From: Saussurea involucrata
Lineage: Eukaryota > Streptophyta > Magnoliopsida > Asterales > Asteraceae
DNA: 64,000 bases
Assembly: GCA_033807775.1 (NCBI GenBank)
Contig: CM066314.1
Coordinates: 93,660,929 to 93,724,928 of the forward strand
Direction: 5' to 3'
The notes below the pieces were generated by a model that searched no databases, was not told the origin of the DNA, and saw nothing but the letters and a program-made list of their open reading frames with translations. Position 1 is the first letter of the stretch. The number at the start of each line of letters is the position of its first letter. The position numbers and the translations under genes were made by a program. Below are positions 10,905 to 22,321 of the stretch, in pieces.

Positions 10905-13900
10905 ATGGCTTCATCTTCTCAAGCTATCTCCCCTGCACACTCTCCGGCGACCTCACCAGAACATTCACCTGCTCATTCTGAACATTCAGAAAACCCCAAC
11001 CCTGCCCAAAACATTGAACTAGAAGATTCCGGCGATTCAGCAGACTTTGCTCCAACCACACATCTTCAAAACTTCATAAGAAAGGATCATTTCGAAAAAG
11101 TACTACCAATCAAATCCAACAATTGCTATTTGGTCCCCTCACCCACTGCTTTCGGCGAAGCCCATGCCACTCTTCTAAACATAATGGAAAATCATATCCT
11201 CTTCCCTTTACTCTCAAGAACCCCAAAGAAAATTCCAGTAAGATATCTGAACCAGTTTTGGCAAAGTTGCCGATTTGATAAAGATGATTCTCTTAACAAA
11301 GGATACATTTCAAGACCCGACAAATCTGAGCATCTGGAAATCAAGTTCAATAGAACAATGTTCTCACTTGAATTCAACCTACCAACAAGGGGTCTTCTTG
11401 GATTAAAGAAGTACGCAGAGCAACCAACAGACGACGAGATCTGTCGTTTCCTAGAAATGCTTGGGTACAACACACCACTGAGGAAGATAAATGACTTCCG
11501 CAGAGGCAGATTACCACCTCTGTGGAACACCTTGTTCTCAATTCTTAACAGATGCCTGACTGGGAAGATAGGCAGTATTGACCAGAGCTCACATCAGATA
11601 TTAACCATCATGTATGGGGTTTACTATGATCTCCCACTGGATTACGCGACCATAATGATGCAAGAGATCATTAACACCATCGACAGAAAGAACAACACAA
11701 GAAGGGTCAAAGAGAACGATCCTAAGTTTCTACCACCTCTGCAATTCCAAAGAATACTGGGAGTCTTGTTCGAACCTCTGTTGCTAATACAGAAATGGCC
11801 AATGGAAGGGCCAATTCCCAAACAGTTCCCAATGAGCAAAAATATTCCCACTGATCATGTACATGGCTACACACACTGCAGACCTTTGTCAAAGAAACTT
11901 CTGAAGTATGCCTCGAATAAAACCCTTAAGAAAGAGTATATACGCGATCATAGGACTCCTAAACCGAGTCCTATGATACCCCCGCGTTTAGGTGTCCCCC
12001 TAGGAACAATGATTGCAGAACCTCTTTCCACTCGAGAAGAAAAAGATAACAAATTAGCAAAACACATGGCTATTCAACTTAGCTTCATAGCCAAACGTGC
12101 AGAGCTCATGGGAAAGAAGTCCTCTTCAAAATCTTCTGCTTCTACTTCAAAATCAAAAAGGAGGAAAACTGCAGAAGGCACCTCTACAAGCGCTGCAGAA
12201 GATCAACCTTCACCTCCTCATGCCACAGAAATTGGCTCCTCTGCTCCTCCCTCTTCTCCAAAACAGAAGAAGAAAAGAAAATCAAAAACCACAGAGGAAG
12301 GGACACCAAAACCTAAGAGGAGGAAAACCAAAAAGAAGCATGGTAAATCACTTGAGAAATTGGTTACCATAGAAGAGGAAGCAATCGCAGAAGAAAGAAC
12401 TGCAGAAGAAGAAGATGCAGAAGAAGAAATGACAGAAGAGGGATATCAATCGCCCCATCAATCCCCAGATCGATTTGCTCACCAAGGAAACATTAACGAT
12501 TTCCTACATAACCCCGACATTGCCAACACTTTAAATACAGCAGGGTGGACGGCACAACCTCTCGACCACCATTCCCCAGAAGAACAATACTTCTCTATTT
12601 CCGGCATTGACACACATCTGCAAGAAGATGATCAAACACCCAGAGATCAATCAGCTGAGACACCTATTATTCTATAGAACCCCTTCATTCAGTAAGGATT
12701 GGACGTTCACAGAAGGAGTCCAAGCCCAACTTCAGAAGAAATAGGACAAACAGAAGCTCAGTGGAATAGAGATGAAGTAACAGAGAGAAGAATGGAGGTC
12801 TCAGAGGTAGATTCAGACGAAGAAGAAGCTGTCTGGATACGAAAAGGTCTCTATCATCCACATGTCATGAAGTTACACGGCTCTCATCAAATGTATGACT
12901 TCTTAGGCACAGTGCAAAGAACTTCAACGGAGGATAGGATAGAAACATCTGGAGGAAAAGAAAATGTAAAAGAAAAAGATGCCGAAGATGAAGAAGGAAC
13001 ACATCCCTCACCCCCTCCCAGTGCAACCCACACATCTAACTCCGCAGGTCTAGCTGCAGAAGGAGTTATTGAAATAGAGCAGCACAACTCGATCCAAACC
13101 CAACCCAACCAGCCAGAAGTCACTCTTTCGACTTCTGCGCCCACAAAAACCGGGGAATCCATTCCTAGGGAGTCTCCTCAAAGAGACTCACCTATAGTTC
13201 ATGATCAATCGCCCCAGATCACACTAGAACACGCTATAGAGGAATTCGTTTCCTCTGCCACGCACGAAATAGGGCCAACCCTTCTTTCAGAGAGAAGTAG
13301 TGAGCACAACGACGAAGAGACTCTAGACAAGTCTCCGAGTCAACAGAAGGATAATCTAGTACCCACCTCTGGAGTGGATCTAGACAATTTCGTTCACATA
13401 ACTTCTGTAGAGTTTGAAGCACTAGATGCTTCTGCTCGAAGATCAGATGGAAATCCTTCCACCCCCAACGTATAAACAAGGGTGAACGAAGGTGTCCCAG
13501 GAGCAGGGACTCACTCTGGAGACGAATGTGTTCCTCCAGAGGTTACACCAGGGACATAAGTATCAAGGGATGAGTTCCAAACCCTTGTCACCTCTGTGAA
13601 CCAAACCATGAAAGAGTTGCAAAGCTCTTTCACATCTTTTGCAGAGAAAACATCAACGGCTTTGCTGAATCTGAACACCAAAATGGACAATCTGTCCACA
13701 GAGGTGAAAACAACCATCACAGAGATGAAATCTTCTGCGCAAATAACTGCAACAACTACAGCCACTTCTGTTGCTAAAGATTTTGGAATTACCGCAACTT
13801 CTGCATTCAAGGAATCAGTAAAACATTTCCTTGAACAAATGAACAAGCAATCCAACAAATCACAGAGCATCACACCCGCAGATCTACAGAAGGCTCTGCA

Positions 13901-15945
13901 AAACGTTCAAGCAGAAGCAATGCGCAACACAATACTGATGCAGCCTAAAGACTACATGACCAGAGCACAGCTAACTAAATGGACAACCAGGTCAATGAAG
14001 TCATTGTGTCCTTCACTACTGCAAATGCCAACTACGTCAAAGAGTTCAGAAAAAGTGTCGGCAGAATGCGCTTCAACACAGAAGCAGAGCTTGCAACTCT
14101 TTTCGGCCTCTGTGATGATGTATGTGCGAAGTTGATGGCCGCAGGAGCAGAACTACCAAAGAAACCCAAAGCTTCCTGCAGAGCAGAGGGTACTTCTGAT
14201 AAAAGTCAGGATGATTCTGATGATGACCATCCTGGTCCATCAGATAATCCTGAGGGGGAGAAAATAAGGGAGAAAGCTACGACCAGAGGAATACAAGATC
14301 CACCAATCGCAGCAAAACCAATCAGTCAAGCCCCTCCAGAACAAACCCAAGATCAACAACAAAATCAACAGACCACGGAGACAACACCCATCTCTGTGGA
14401 ATCAACTCCTGAAGAAACCAATATTCCAGAAGCTGATCAGCATACCACAGAGGCAACAACCACCCCTATGGTAATCAACTTGGAAAAGAGTCCTTCAACA
14501 AAATCAACAGAAAAACCCCAAACCATACCAAGAAGAAAGTCGATTGCCACCAAACCAAAAAGAGCAACGACCTCTGCGACCTCTGCTTTTTCAATTCTGA
14601 GAAAGATGCACAATACAATGTCTGCTCGAATGTCGCAGAGAGAAGAAGAAAGGCACAGGTTCACATTAGCTTTTAAAATGGCAAGAAGATTCGATGTCCA
14701 ATCTTCACCAACAGAAATAGAGCTCACAGAAGAAGTCACCAAAGAACCTCCAACAGAGGTTACAGAGCAACTTAAGCCAACAGAACCATCGCCACAAAAG
14801 TCCTCTAAAACACAAGTGTCAAAACCTACAGAGGCAACCATCAAGCCAACAGAAGCACCAACCTCCAAACCTACAGAAGAAAAAGGTTCTGCACCTCCAA
14901 AAGCCAAAGACAAGGGCAAAGCAATACTAACAGAAGAGCCCAAGAAAAAGAAATCATTGCCCAAGCCTATAGAGAAATTGATGAAGAGCGCCTTTGATGC
15001 CTTTCAAACTCCAAAGCCTGAAGAAGAGGACTGGGCATATGGATTAAAGCCTCTGACAGACATTCCTCTAACTGGCAGAGCTGCAGAAATTGTTCAAAAG
15101 ATGGAGATTCTCAGAAGACAAGTACCACAACCTGGTCCAACACATGAAGAGATGGAAGAAGTGGTATACAAACACCTCTATAAACAAACCTTTCAGACCA
15201 ATCATCCAACAGATCATGTGACAGATTCAAGGATCAGAGAAGAATTTGAGAACATCTTCACAAGGATAAATCCAAGAACCAAAGCAGATGTCTTATCAAT
15301 CCACAAGATCAAAAAGGTAATCTTCTGCAAGTTCTCCTTTACAAGAACCTATCCAAGGGTCAGGTACAATCTTTACAAAGTCAGAAGAGAAGACAATTCA
15401 GAAACCACCTTCGCTGATGCTGACCTAAGAAATATCAATCCTTATGATCTACCTGACCTTCTGCAATGGACAAAGGACAACTACAACACAGAGGCAAACA
15501 CCAGAGCCTATCAAGTATTAAGAAAAGCAATGAGGGAAAAGCTTCTGATCTTCAGTATGATAGATTTTCAACTGGGAAAGGATCTTGGTCTCAAACATCT
15601 AAATTTACGACCACCAGAAGACACTGCCCACCCGACGCCGTGCCCAACTCTATCATTACAGAACCAAGATTCGGGTTAGTATTTCAAAACCCACAAGGTG
15701 AAATCAAACTATTTGTGTGGATGGATTGTCAGAAGTACGCAACTAGTACTCTGAACAAGTTCAGAGCAAGCCTTGTAAAATACAGAGGTACAGAGAAAAT
15801 GGATAGAGATGTTGCAGATACTTTCATCAGAGAGATTGATGCCACAATTCGCCTAAGAGAACCCTGCATCAGTTTCTACAAAGAGATCAGAAGAATCGGA
15901 AGAGACAACAGAAGCTACAACGATTTCAAAGATGCCAAAATCTGA
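10905..15945 (+). pseudogene. Third ORF (ORF3) of element A, function unknown (broken)
   Basis: Large sense-strand ORF downstream of pol. The N-terminal ~330 residues form a conserved globular-looking domain (VRYLNQFWQSC, LPPLWNTLFSILNRC, SSHQILTIMYG) shared with ORF3 of B. A Lys/Arg/Ser/Glu-rich low-complexity middle follows, then a segment encoded by a GAGGGGGAGAAA tract (NPEGEK, near 14260). The C-terminal domain has DFQLG, GLVFQNPQGE and similar motifs also seen in B and D. Stops in frame at 12675, 12693, 13473 and 13557; frameshifts near 13980 and 15640. No signal peptide or membrane segment is visible, so the usual env-like label is not supported. It resembles uncharacterised plant transposon-associated proteins. 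Confidence 0.75.
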
Positions 15946-16019
15946 TTCTCAAACCTCAAATCTCTGCAAACCAAGTCAAAAGTTTATCTTTCATTGTACT
16001 CAAATGTAAAATGCCTCTG

Positions 16020-16275
16020 TGTGAAATCCCAAATCTAGCAATATGTAAAGAACAAATATAGAGAGAATTTAGAAAGCAAACTTGTCATCCATATATTGAT
16101 TTCTAAAGTACAAATGACAAAATGCTCAAGAGGTTCCTAAAGGGATCTTGATTCCTTTCTAACTAAGAACTAGACATGCCTATTTATACCCATAACATAC
16201 AAGGTATAAAGGCATTAGCAACTAATACAGTACATTGACTTTACAGTAAATCTTGAATACAATAATGCTCTAACA
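16020..16275 (-). repeat. 3' LTR of element C
   Basis: 256 bp, TGTGAAATCC...CTCTAACA on the plus strand. The minus-strand TATA motif TATAAATA lies near 16182-16189. Confidence 0.93.
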
Positions 16276-16288
16276 ATCTCCCCTTTGG
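16276..16288 (-). other. Polypurine tract of C
   Basis: Reads AAAGGGGGAGAT on the minus strand, directly before the 3' LTR. Further CTCCCCC boxes near 16572, 16680, 16788 and 16828 look like extra polypurine tracts; multiplied tracts are known for Sireviruses. Confidence 0.8.
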
Positions 16289-17247
16289 ATTCAAGATTTA
16301 AAAAAAATATGACAGCAGTCTTCAGCTCTTTGTAAAGTCAATCTTCTCCGACATACACTTTGTCAAACCATCTTCAAGTCTTGTATATGAAAAACAGATA
16401 TTTATATAAAACTATCAATTCGAAACAAGAGGAATCAGATACTATTAGAGTTTGGATCAGAAAGATGTGAAACCATCCACATTTTTGAACTTTTAGGTGT
16501 AAGCGCATTCCGAGAACAACTCAGAACTAAGATAACCAAATTCAGCAACATTTGGACTTCACATGATTCTTCTCCCCCTGATCTTCAATCTTTGTTCACG
16601 AATCTTTGACTTGAAAGTTCTTTGACATGAAATATCTTTGACTTGAAAGCTCTTTGACATGAAATTGAATTAAACATTTCTCCCCCTTTTTCGATGAAAG
16701 TGAGCATCATTATCATCGAAAACCTTCTTCAATTTCAGTCGTGTCTCTTAGTATTACTAACAATCTCCTCGTTAGTGGATAACCTTGCTCCCCCTCAAAA
16801 TAAGAATTCTGGAGCAATTTGTTTTCTCCCCCTGAAAGTATGCATATATTTCAATAACGCACAATATTTGAAATTGTAGCAAAAACACATTGCACAAGGA
16901 AAGTAAAATTCATTGAATTTTATTTTATAACTACTAACTTTTGATCATTTGAAAGCTTTACAAAAGAAATTCAGCTTAATGAAATTTAACAGATTTTTCA
17001 ATCAAATGAAATCAAATGCATGTGTTTGGAATCAAATACAAGTCATTGTATATCAAGTTAAAAATGTTCAGTTTCAACCCCTTTATTAAATCTATTTGGT
17101 GTGCTAGCATGCAAAATATGATTAGCATCAAGCGTATGCAATTCTAAAACATATAAGAATACTTTGCTCTACTCACACTATTTGTCCAAAATCAGAATTT
17201 CATAAATTTACGGGTTTATCGCGACTTTGTATTTTCCCCAAGTTTCA

Positions 17248-17382
17248 AGAGATGTGTGCTCTTTGGCATCTTTTGATTTTGTGCACATTGACATCTTTTG
17301 ATTTTGTGCTCATTGGAATCTTTTGATTCTGTGCTCATTGGCATCCTTTGATTTTGTGCTCATTGGCATCTTTTGATCAAAA
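17248..17382. repeat. Tandem array, ~30-bp units
   Basis: About five units of TTTTGTGCTCATTGGCATC with TTTGAT linkers, in the non-coding part of C. Confidence 0.85.
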
Positions 17383-17412
17383 AGTTTAGTAAGAATAAGA
17401 TACACCGTTAAA

Positions 17413-17690
17413 CATGACTTTCTATCTGGTTCTATAGCAGGATTTGGGTTAGCAGATCCCAGACCAGTTGGCCTTAGGTGCTAGGTGACGAGCACCCCTT
17501 AGAACTTAATTTCCCAAACCAGAAAGGCCACATCGATATATCTTAAACCCATTTGTACCAGTAGAACATGGCTTTCTATCTGGTTCTATTGCAGGATTTG
17601 GGTCAGCCGATCCCAGACCAGTAGATCTTAGGGACTAGGTGTCGAGCACCCCTTAGGACTTACTCTCCCAAACCAGAAAGGCCACAGGCA
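17413..17690. repeat. Direct repeat, two ~122-bp units
   Basis: Units start near 17413 and 17569. Both contain CTTTCTATCTGGTTCTAT, GCAGGATTTGGGT, AGCACCCCTTAG and CCAAACCAGAAAGGCCACA, with some divergence. Confidence 0.85.
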
Positions 17691-18119
17691 CAAACTTTCA
17701 AACTAAATGATAGTGCAACAATTTATCTCAATCACTTGGTTCTAAAACATAGTGTTTCTCCCATATTTTCATTTCCATCCATCATTCTGACATATAGGCT
17801 TTTTGAGCATTATATTCTATATAAGTCCAGATTCACATAACTTTGAGCATTCAACATAATTTCATTCATGTTTTGCTGACCTTTCGATTTATTTCAAAGG
17901 TGAAAATTGAAGCAAATCTAACTCAGATAATACAAAGTTTCTTGTAAAATCATCTTTTAGCACACATTTAATTCATTGAGTGAAGATTGAAAATTTCATG
18001 TTATTGAATTAAATTTGTTAAAGATTCAAGTATTCAAAGTAGTAGAAACAAAATATAATTCAATGTTACCTTTCACCACTTGTTCCTTGAAGTAAAAGAT
18101 AGAACAGTTAAGGATATTA

Positions 18120-18345
18120 CCTGAGAAATGTGAGTTCTAAACTGATTTGTTTAGAAGTCTTAGTCTTTTTAAGTACGGGTCCTGAACTGAATTGTTCAGA
18201 AGCCATAGTCTTTGAAGAACGGGTTTTGAACTGATATGTCCAAAAGCCAAAAAACGTTTAAGCACGGGTCCTGAACTGTTGTATTCAGAAACCATAATCT
18301 CTTTTAAGTGTGGGTCCTAAACTGATATGTTTAGAAACCATAGGT
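18120..18345 (-). repeat. Tandem array, ~57-bp units
   Basis: Four to five diverged units containing GGTCCTGAACTG, TTCAGAAGCC and AGTCTTT. Related to the array of J at 430-640, in opposite orientation. Confidence 0.75.
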
Positions 18346-18469
18346 CTTTGTCTCCCCTTTAATGGTACAAATATTCTTCAAAAAATACGCCGATTCTCTT
18401 CTGTTTTTAGTCATGTGTGTGGTATGGATCTACAAATCAGTACAACACATGAAGAACCTACAAAACAGA

Positions 18470-20125
18470 TTAAGCAGATTTTGGTACCCAACGGCACTTG
18501 GGTCCTAGTGGGTTAGGTGTAGATTTCTTAAAAGGAATACTGTAAGTACCGTACCAATAAGAAGTATGATTTTTATGCACAAAATCATTTGAACCACAGT
18601 AGGAACAACAAATTTTCTTATGTGCCAACCTAATTAGATGATTTACAGAATGAATAGGATTAGGTTGAACAAAAGATTTACCTTTCGGCGCATTGTTCTT
18701 TTTGGCATTTGTTGTGGAGACAAATGATTTTGGCACATCTTTCTTTGGAACTGTTGTGCCTTTGACTCTCCATTCCATCTTCACCTTTTTGAAGACTGGA
18801 ACTTCTTCAGGTTTGGAAGTATTAACTTTAGGCACATTTGTTTTGTTATCTGATTTATCAAGCAGAGGATTATAGAAGAGATTTGTTGAACGAATCTGAT
18901 CTTTTGAGAAATCAGTTGATCTATTAAATTGTTTAGAAGAAATGTTTTTAAAACTTGAACTTGAAGCAGTTTTGAAAGAGTATTCAGAATCATTTGTATT
19001 AACAAATGGAGTTTGAAAGATAGAATTATGACTGGTCTGCTTTGAGACATCAAATTTAAAAACGACGTCTTCAAGTTCTTTGACTTTGTTTATCAAAACA
19101 TTTTTCTCTTTAGAAATTAGATCAAATTTCTTTTGGAGATCAGATTTTATCAATTGATCCTTCATAATGTCAGCTAATAAACCAGATAATCTTTTGGTAA
19201 GATTAAGAATCGTATCTTCAAAATATTCGCGTTCCGATTCAAAATCTTTTTCCAAAAACTTTCTTTTATCAGTAATCTCTTTGAAAATTTCCATATTTTT
19301 CTTTTTAAGGGTTTTACTTTCCTTTTCAAAGAGATTTTTCTTTTCCGTGAAATCTTTCCTTTCTTTTTCCAAAATCTTTTCTAGTTCAGAGATTTTCACG
19401 GAAAGTTCAGAACTTTTGATCTCAAATGATTTTCGTTCAGTGTCAAAAATAGCTCTTTCTTTTTCGAGCTTCTCTTTTTCAAAAAATAAAACTTTCTCAA
19501 AGTCAGAAACTTGTTTTGAAAGTTTTATACAATTAAGTTCAATTACTTCCTTTTCTTTAAGAATCTTCTCTTTTTTGTCTTCAATGCTCTTCAGATCAGC
19601 ATTTTCTTTTTGAAGAGTTGTTACATTCTCTTGAAGTTTCTCGATTTGATCGTGCAGGCTTGAGTTGTCTTTGTCTTTCTTTGTTTCAAGACCTGCAATA
19701 TATACTTCAAGATCAGCAATTCTTTTAGTAAGTTTAGCATTTGAAGAAGAAAAGTCTAAAATCTGTCTCTTTAGATCAACATTTTCTTCCTCCAATGCTT
19801 TTATACTCACTTGAAGCTCCTTTATGTTATCTTGATGAGTTGTGATCTCAGGTGACTTATTTTTCTCTTGAGTAACTTCAAGCACTACAGTCTTGTCATT
19901 CAAATCTTTCAGTTCGGATTCAAGAGAAGAGACTTTGTCTTCTAATAAAGCTTTCCGAGACATGAGCTTTGTATTTTTCTTTGCATCTTCATCAGAATGT
20001 CTTATGTATCTATGAAGAAAACCTTCAAGACGCTTGATCTCATCTTTAGCTTCAGAAAGAGTCCATTTTCTCTCTTTTCCTAACTGACTCCATATTCTCC
20101 CACTTAAATCCTGTATGTCAGACAT
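18470..20125 (-). CDS. Stand-alone Gag-tail coiled-coil protein of element C
   Basis: 551 residues, ATG at 20125, uninterrupted. Residues ~20-350 are almost continuous charged heptad-like sequence (many K/E/L), predicting a long coiled coil. A Ser/Asn/Lys-rich stretch follows, then a Cys/His cluster (CCSYCGSNDFVHKNH) near residue 510 and the C-terminus CRWVPKSA. The Cys/His cluster and WVPK ending match the C-terminal end of Gag in B (CVRCKNDSFQYSHKC, KWVPKPN), so this is the Gag tail without capsid domain or CCHC knuckles. An intact frame in a non-autonomous element suggests it is retained for function, perhaps particle assembly or RNA binding (inference). Confidence 0.85.
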   Translation of the reverse strand: MSDIQDLSGRIWSQLGKERKWTLSEAKDEIKRLEGFLHRYIRHSDEDAKKNTKLMSRKALLEDKVSSLESELKDLNDKTVVLEVTQEKNKSPEITTHQDNIKELQVSIKALEEENVDLKRQILDFSSSNAKLTKRIADLEVYIAGLETKKDKDNSSLHDQIEKLQENVTTLQKENADLKSIEDKKEKILKEKEVIELNCIKLSKQVSDFEKVLFFEKEKLEKERAIFDTERKSFEIKSSELSVKISELEKILEKERKDFTEKKNLFEKESKTLKKKNMEIFKEITDKRKFLEKDFESEREYFEDTILNLTKRLSGLLADIMKDQLIKSDLQKKFDLISKEKNVLINKVKELEDVVFKFDVSKQTSHNSIFQTPFVNTNDSEYSFKTASSSSFKNISSKQFNRSTDFSKDQIRSTNLFYNPLLDKSDNKTNVPKVNTSKPEEVPVFKKVKMEWRVKGTTVPKKDVPKSFVSTTNAKKNNAPKGKSFVQPNPIHSVNHLIRLAHKKICCSYCGSNDFVHKNHTSYWYGTYSIPFKKSTPNPLGPKCRWVPKSA

Positions 20126-20344
20126 CTTGATAAAATCCTGAAAAAATTTAACAAAAAAATTAGATGAAAAATTACCAAAAACCTAGAACTTTAAATATTG
20201 CTAGAAATTTATCGTTCAGAAGATCAAGCAGAAAGTGTATGAAAATACACTATACAAAAAAAATTATATTAAAATTTTTCTTGAAAAGCTCTTACAGTGT
20301 ATGAAATACACTATAGAAAAAATTTTGGAATAAAAAATTTTCTC

Positions 20345-20605
20345 AAAATTTCGGATGTATAAGGATTCGAAATCAATGAATTCGGATGTAGTTGGATCCG
20401 AAATCAATGAATTCGGATGTATAAGGATTCGAATCAATGAATTCGAATGAAGAAGGATTCGAATTCAATCAATTCGGATGCTGAAGGATTCGAATTCAAG
20501 GAATTCGAATGCAGAAGGGTTCGAATTCAATCAATTCGAATGCAGAAGGTTTCGAATTCAATCAATTCGAATGCAGAAGGGTTCGAATTCAAGACTTGTA
20601 AAAAT
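20345..20605. repeat. Tandem array, ~33-bp GAATTCG units
   Basis: About eight units of GGATTCGAATTCAA, TCAATTCGAATGCAGAAG and variants, in the leader of C between primer site and ATG. Rich in TTCGAA and GAATTC palindromes. Confidence 0.9.
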
Positions 20606-21142
20606 TAAGAACACTCCGAATTGTCCGAAATCAAGTAGAAAATCCCTTGAATGGTCCGAATTCCGTATGAATGATCCGAATTCACCAAGAACAATCCGAA
20701 TTCTTCACTTTGAACACGAAAATCACTGATTCTGCCATAACTCTTTCAATTCTTGATCAAATGAGATGAAACTTATATCGATTTGTTCGTAATCAAAATC
20801 CGCACACTTTTCTTGTTGATCAGAACTCGCAATTCGATCGATTTAAACGAATTATGATCCAAAACAGTGAACTGTGGGTTTTTGAACAAAAATCCAAGAA
20901 TCGATCAAATAAGATGAATTTGTGCAGTAAATGATGATGATCCAATAATTAAATGTGTTCAGGAATCAAATCCGAGTTCAGTGATGCCAAGAAATGATCC
21001 AAAAAATCAAAATCTAGGAAAAAAAATTCATGTCTTAATGATAAGTGATAAGATGAACAGTAACAAGTGAAGGATCCGAATTCTTCAAATCAGTGTAAAA
21101 AATCTTCAATTTGGTCTTTGACCTGCTTGAATCTCCTGTTTA

Positions 21143-21156
21143 GCTCTGATACCAAA
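21143..21156 (-). other. Primer binding site of C
   Basis: Reads TTTGGTATCAGAGC on the minus strand, adjoining the right LTR; tRNA-Met type. Confidence 0.88.
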
Positions 21157-21412
21157 TGTGAAATCCCAAATCTAGCAATATGTAAAGAACAAATGTAAAG
21201 AGAATTTAGAAAGCAAACTTGTTATCCATATATTGATTTCTAAAGTACAAATGACAAAATGATCAAAAGGTTCCTAAAGGGATCTTGATTCCTTTCTAAC
21301 TAAGAACTAGACATGCCTATTTATACCCATAACATACAAGGTATAAAGGCATTAGCAACTAATACAGTACATTGACTTTACAGTAAATCTTGAATACAAT
21401 AATGCTCTAACA
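21157..21412 (-). repeat. 5' LTR of element C
   Basis: 256 bp, same termini as 16020-16275. Confidence 0.93.
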
Positions 21413-21519
21413 CTCTGGCATATTTCTGAATGAAAGAACTTTTGAGGTATTGTTTAACCTATGTCTTATCTAACTTAGCCTAACTAAACTCAAGTTAAAT
21501 TTTTTATTTTTCACTACTT

Positions 21520-21529
21520 AGGGGGAGAT
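21520..21529 (+). other. Polypurine tract of A
   Basis: AGGGGGAGAT directly before the 3' LTR. Confidence 0.85.
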
Positions 21530-22316
21530 TGTTAGCTTCAATCTTCCTAATCATAGAAGTATTTAGAAGTAGTGAAAAATAGGCTAAGTGAAGAAAGCCT
21601 CTTACAGAGGCTCTGCCAAACTTACCGAGAGATCAATGTCAAGAAGCTACAGAAGCTAAAGAGGCGCCCTACAGAAGCTCTGTCATACGCGCAAAGAAGA
21701 CCAAAGACTTGGAATCCGGTGAAGACTGCTCTTCTAAGGACCAAACCGCAGAACCTCTGTGGCACTTCACAGAGCCTCTGCGGTCTTCAACAAAGACTTC
21801 AAAGATATTTATAATATCTTGCTACTATTACATGACCTGTTCATCAACTTGCATGGCAACGTACCGTGTCCAACTGCAACGTGTCAAACTCTGGTTGGAT
21901 TCAATAGGGCTTAGTACATAATAGACGTCTGCTGCATTAAATGCAATACAGCACGTCCAACTGTTCATGCCGTCCTTTGTGAATAGTAGCATATGCTTTA
22001 TGGTCCCCTTAGAGTAGTATATAAGGAAGACTCATGTTGAGTTCTTCCTATCTATCTATCCATCGATCGATCAATCGAACAATCGAAACAAGAATTCAAG
22101 AGAGAAAAATATCACAAGAACACATAGCTTTAAACACTTTGAGAGTCATATCTGTTTTAAAAGCTTTGCTTACTCAATGTTCTTGAATCTGTTTATTTAT
22201 ATTATGTTCTAAATCTATCAATCATATCTGTTAGTTATTCAAATACGCTTCCGCATCAAACATAAATTCGAACTAATAGATCTGACAATCTTGTATAAGC
22301 AAAACGGGAACCAACA
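21530..22316 (+). repeat. 3' LTR of element A
   Basis: 787 bp, TGTTAGCTTC...GAACCAACA, followed by target duplication CCAAC. Confidence 0.95.
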
Positions 22317-22321
22317 CCAAC

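Larger units (their letters stand above)
16020..21412 (-). mobile_element. Element C: non-autonomous Sirevirus derivative encoding only a Gag-tail protein
   Basis: Minus-strand LTR element nested in A. Target duplication CTCTG is at 16015-16019 and 21413-21417. LTRs are 256 bp each (16020-16275, 21157-21412) and differ at about 5 positions by eye. Primer site 21143-21156; polypurine tract 16276-16288. The only gene is a 551-residue coiled-coil protein (18470-20125). Four polypurine-like boxes and four tandem arrays fill the rest. There is no protease, integrase, RT or zinc knuckle, so it must depend on an autonomous relative. Confidence 0.93.
1818..22316 (+). mobile_element. Element A: degenerate full-length Sirevirus (Copia) with third ORF, carrying nested element C
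   Basis: Complete element on the plus strand. LTRs are 1818-2644 and 21530-22316, the primer site 2645-2658 and the polypurine tract 21520-21529. Target duplication CCAAC lies at 1813-1817 and 22317-22321. Order is gag, pol (PR-IN-RT-RH), a 1.4-kb spacer, then a large third ORF. Without nested C it is about 15.1 kb. All three genes carry stops or frameshifts, and the integrase catalytic Glu is replaced by Lys, so the copy is dead. F (36911-39170) is a close relative of its gag. Confidence 0.95.

Noticed and set aside
10905..12677. Calling ORF3 an envelope-like gene
   Set aside because: I see no signal peptide, hydrophobic fusion peptide or transmembrane segment in A, B or D.
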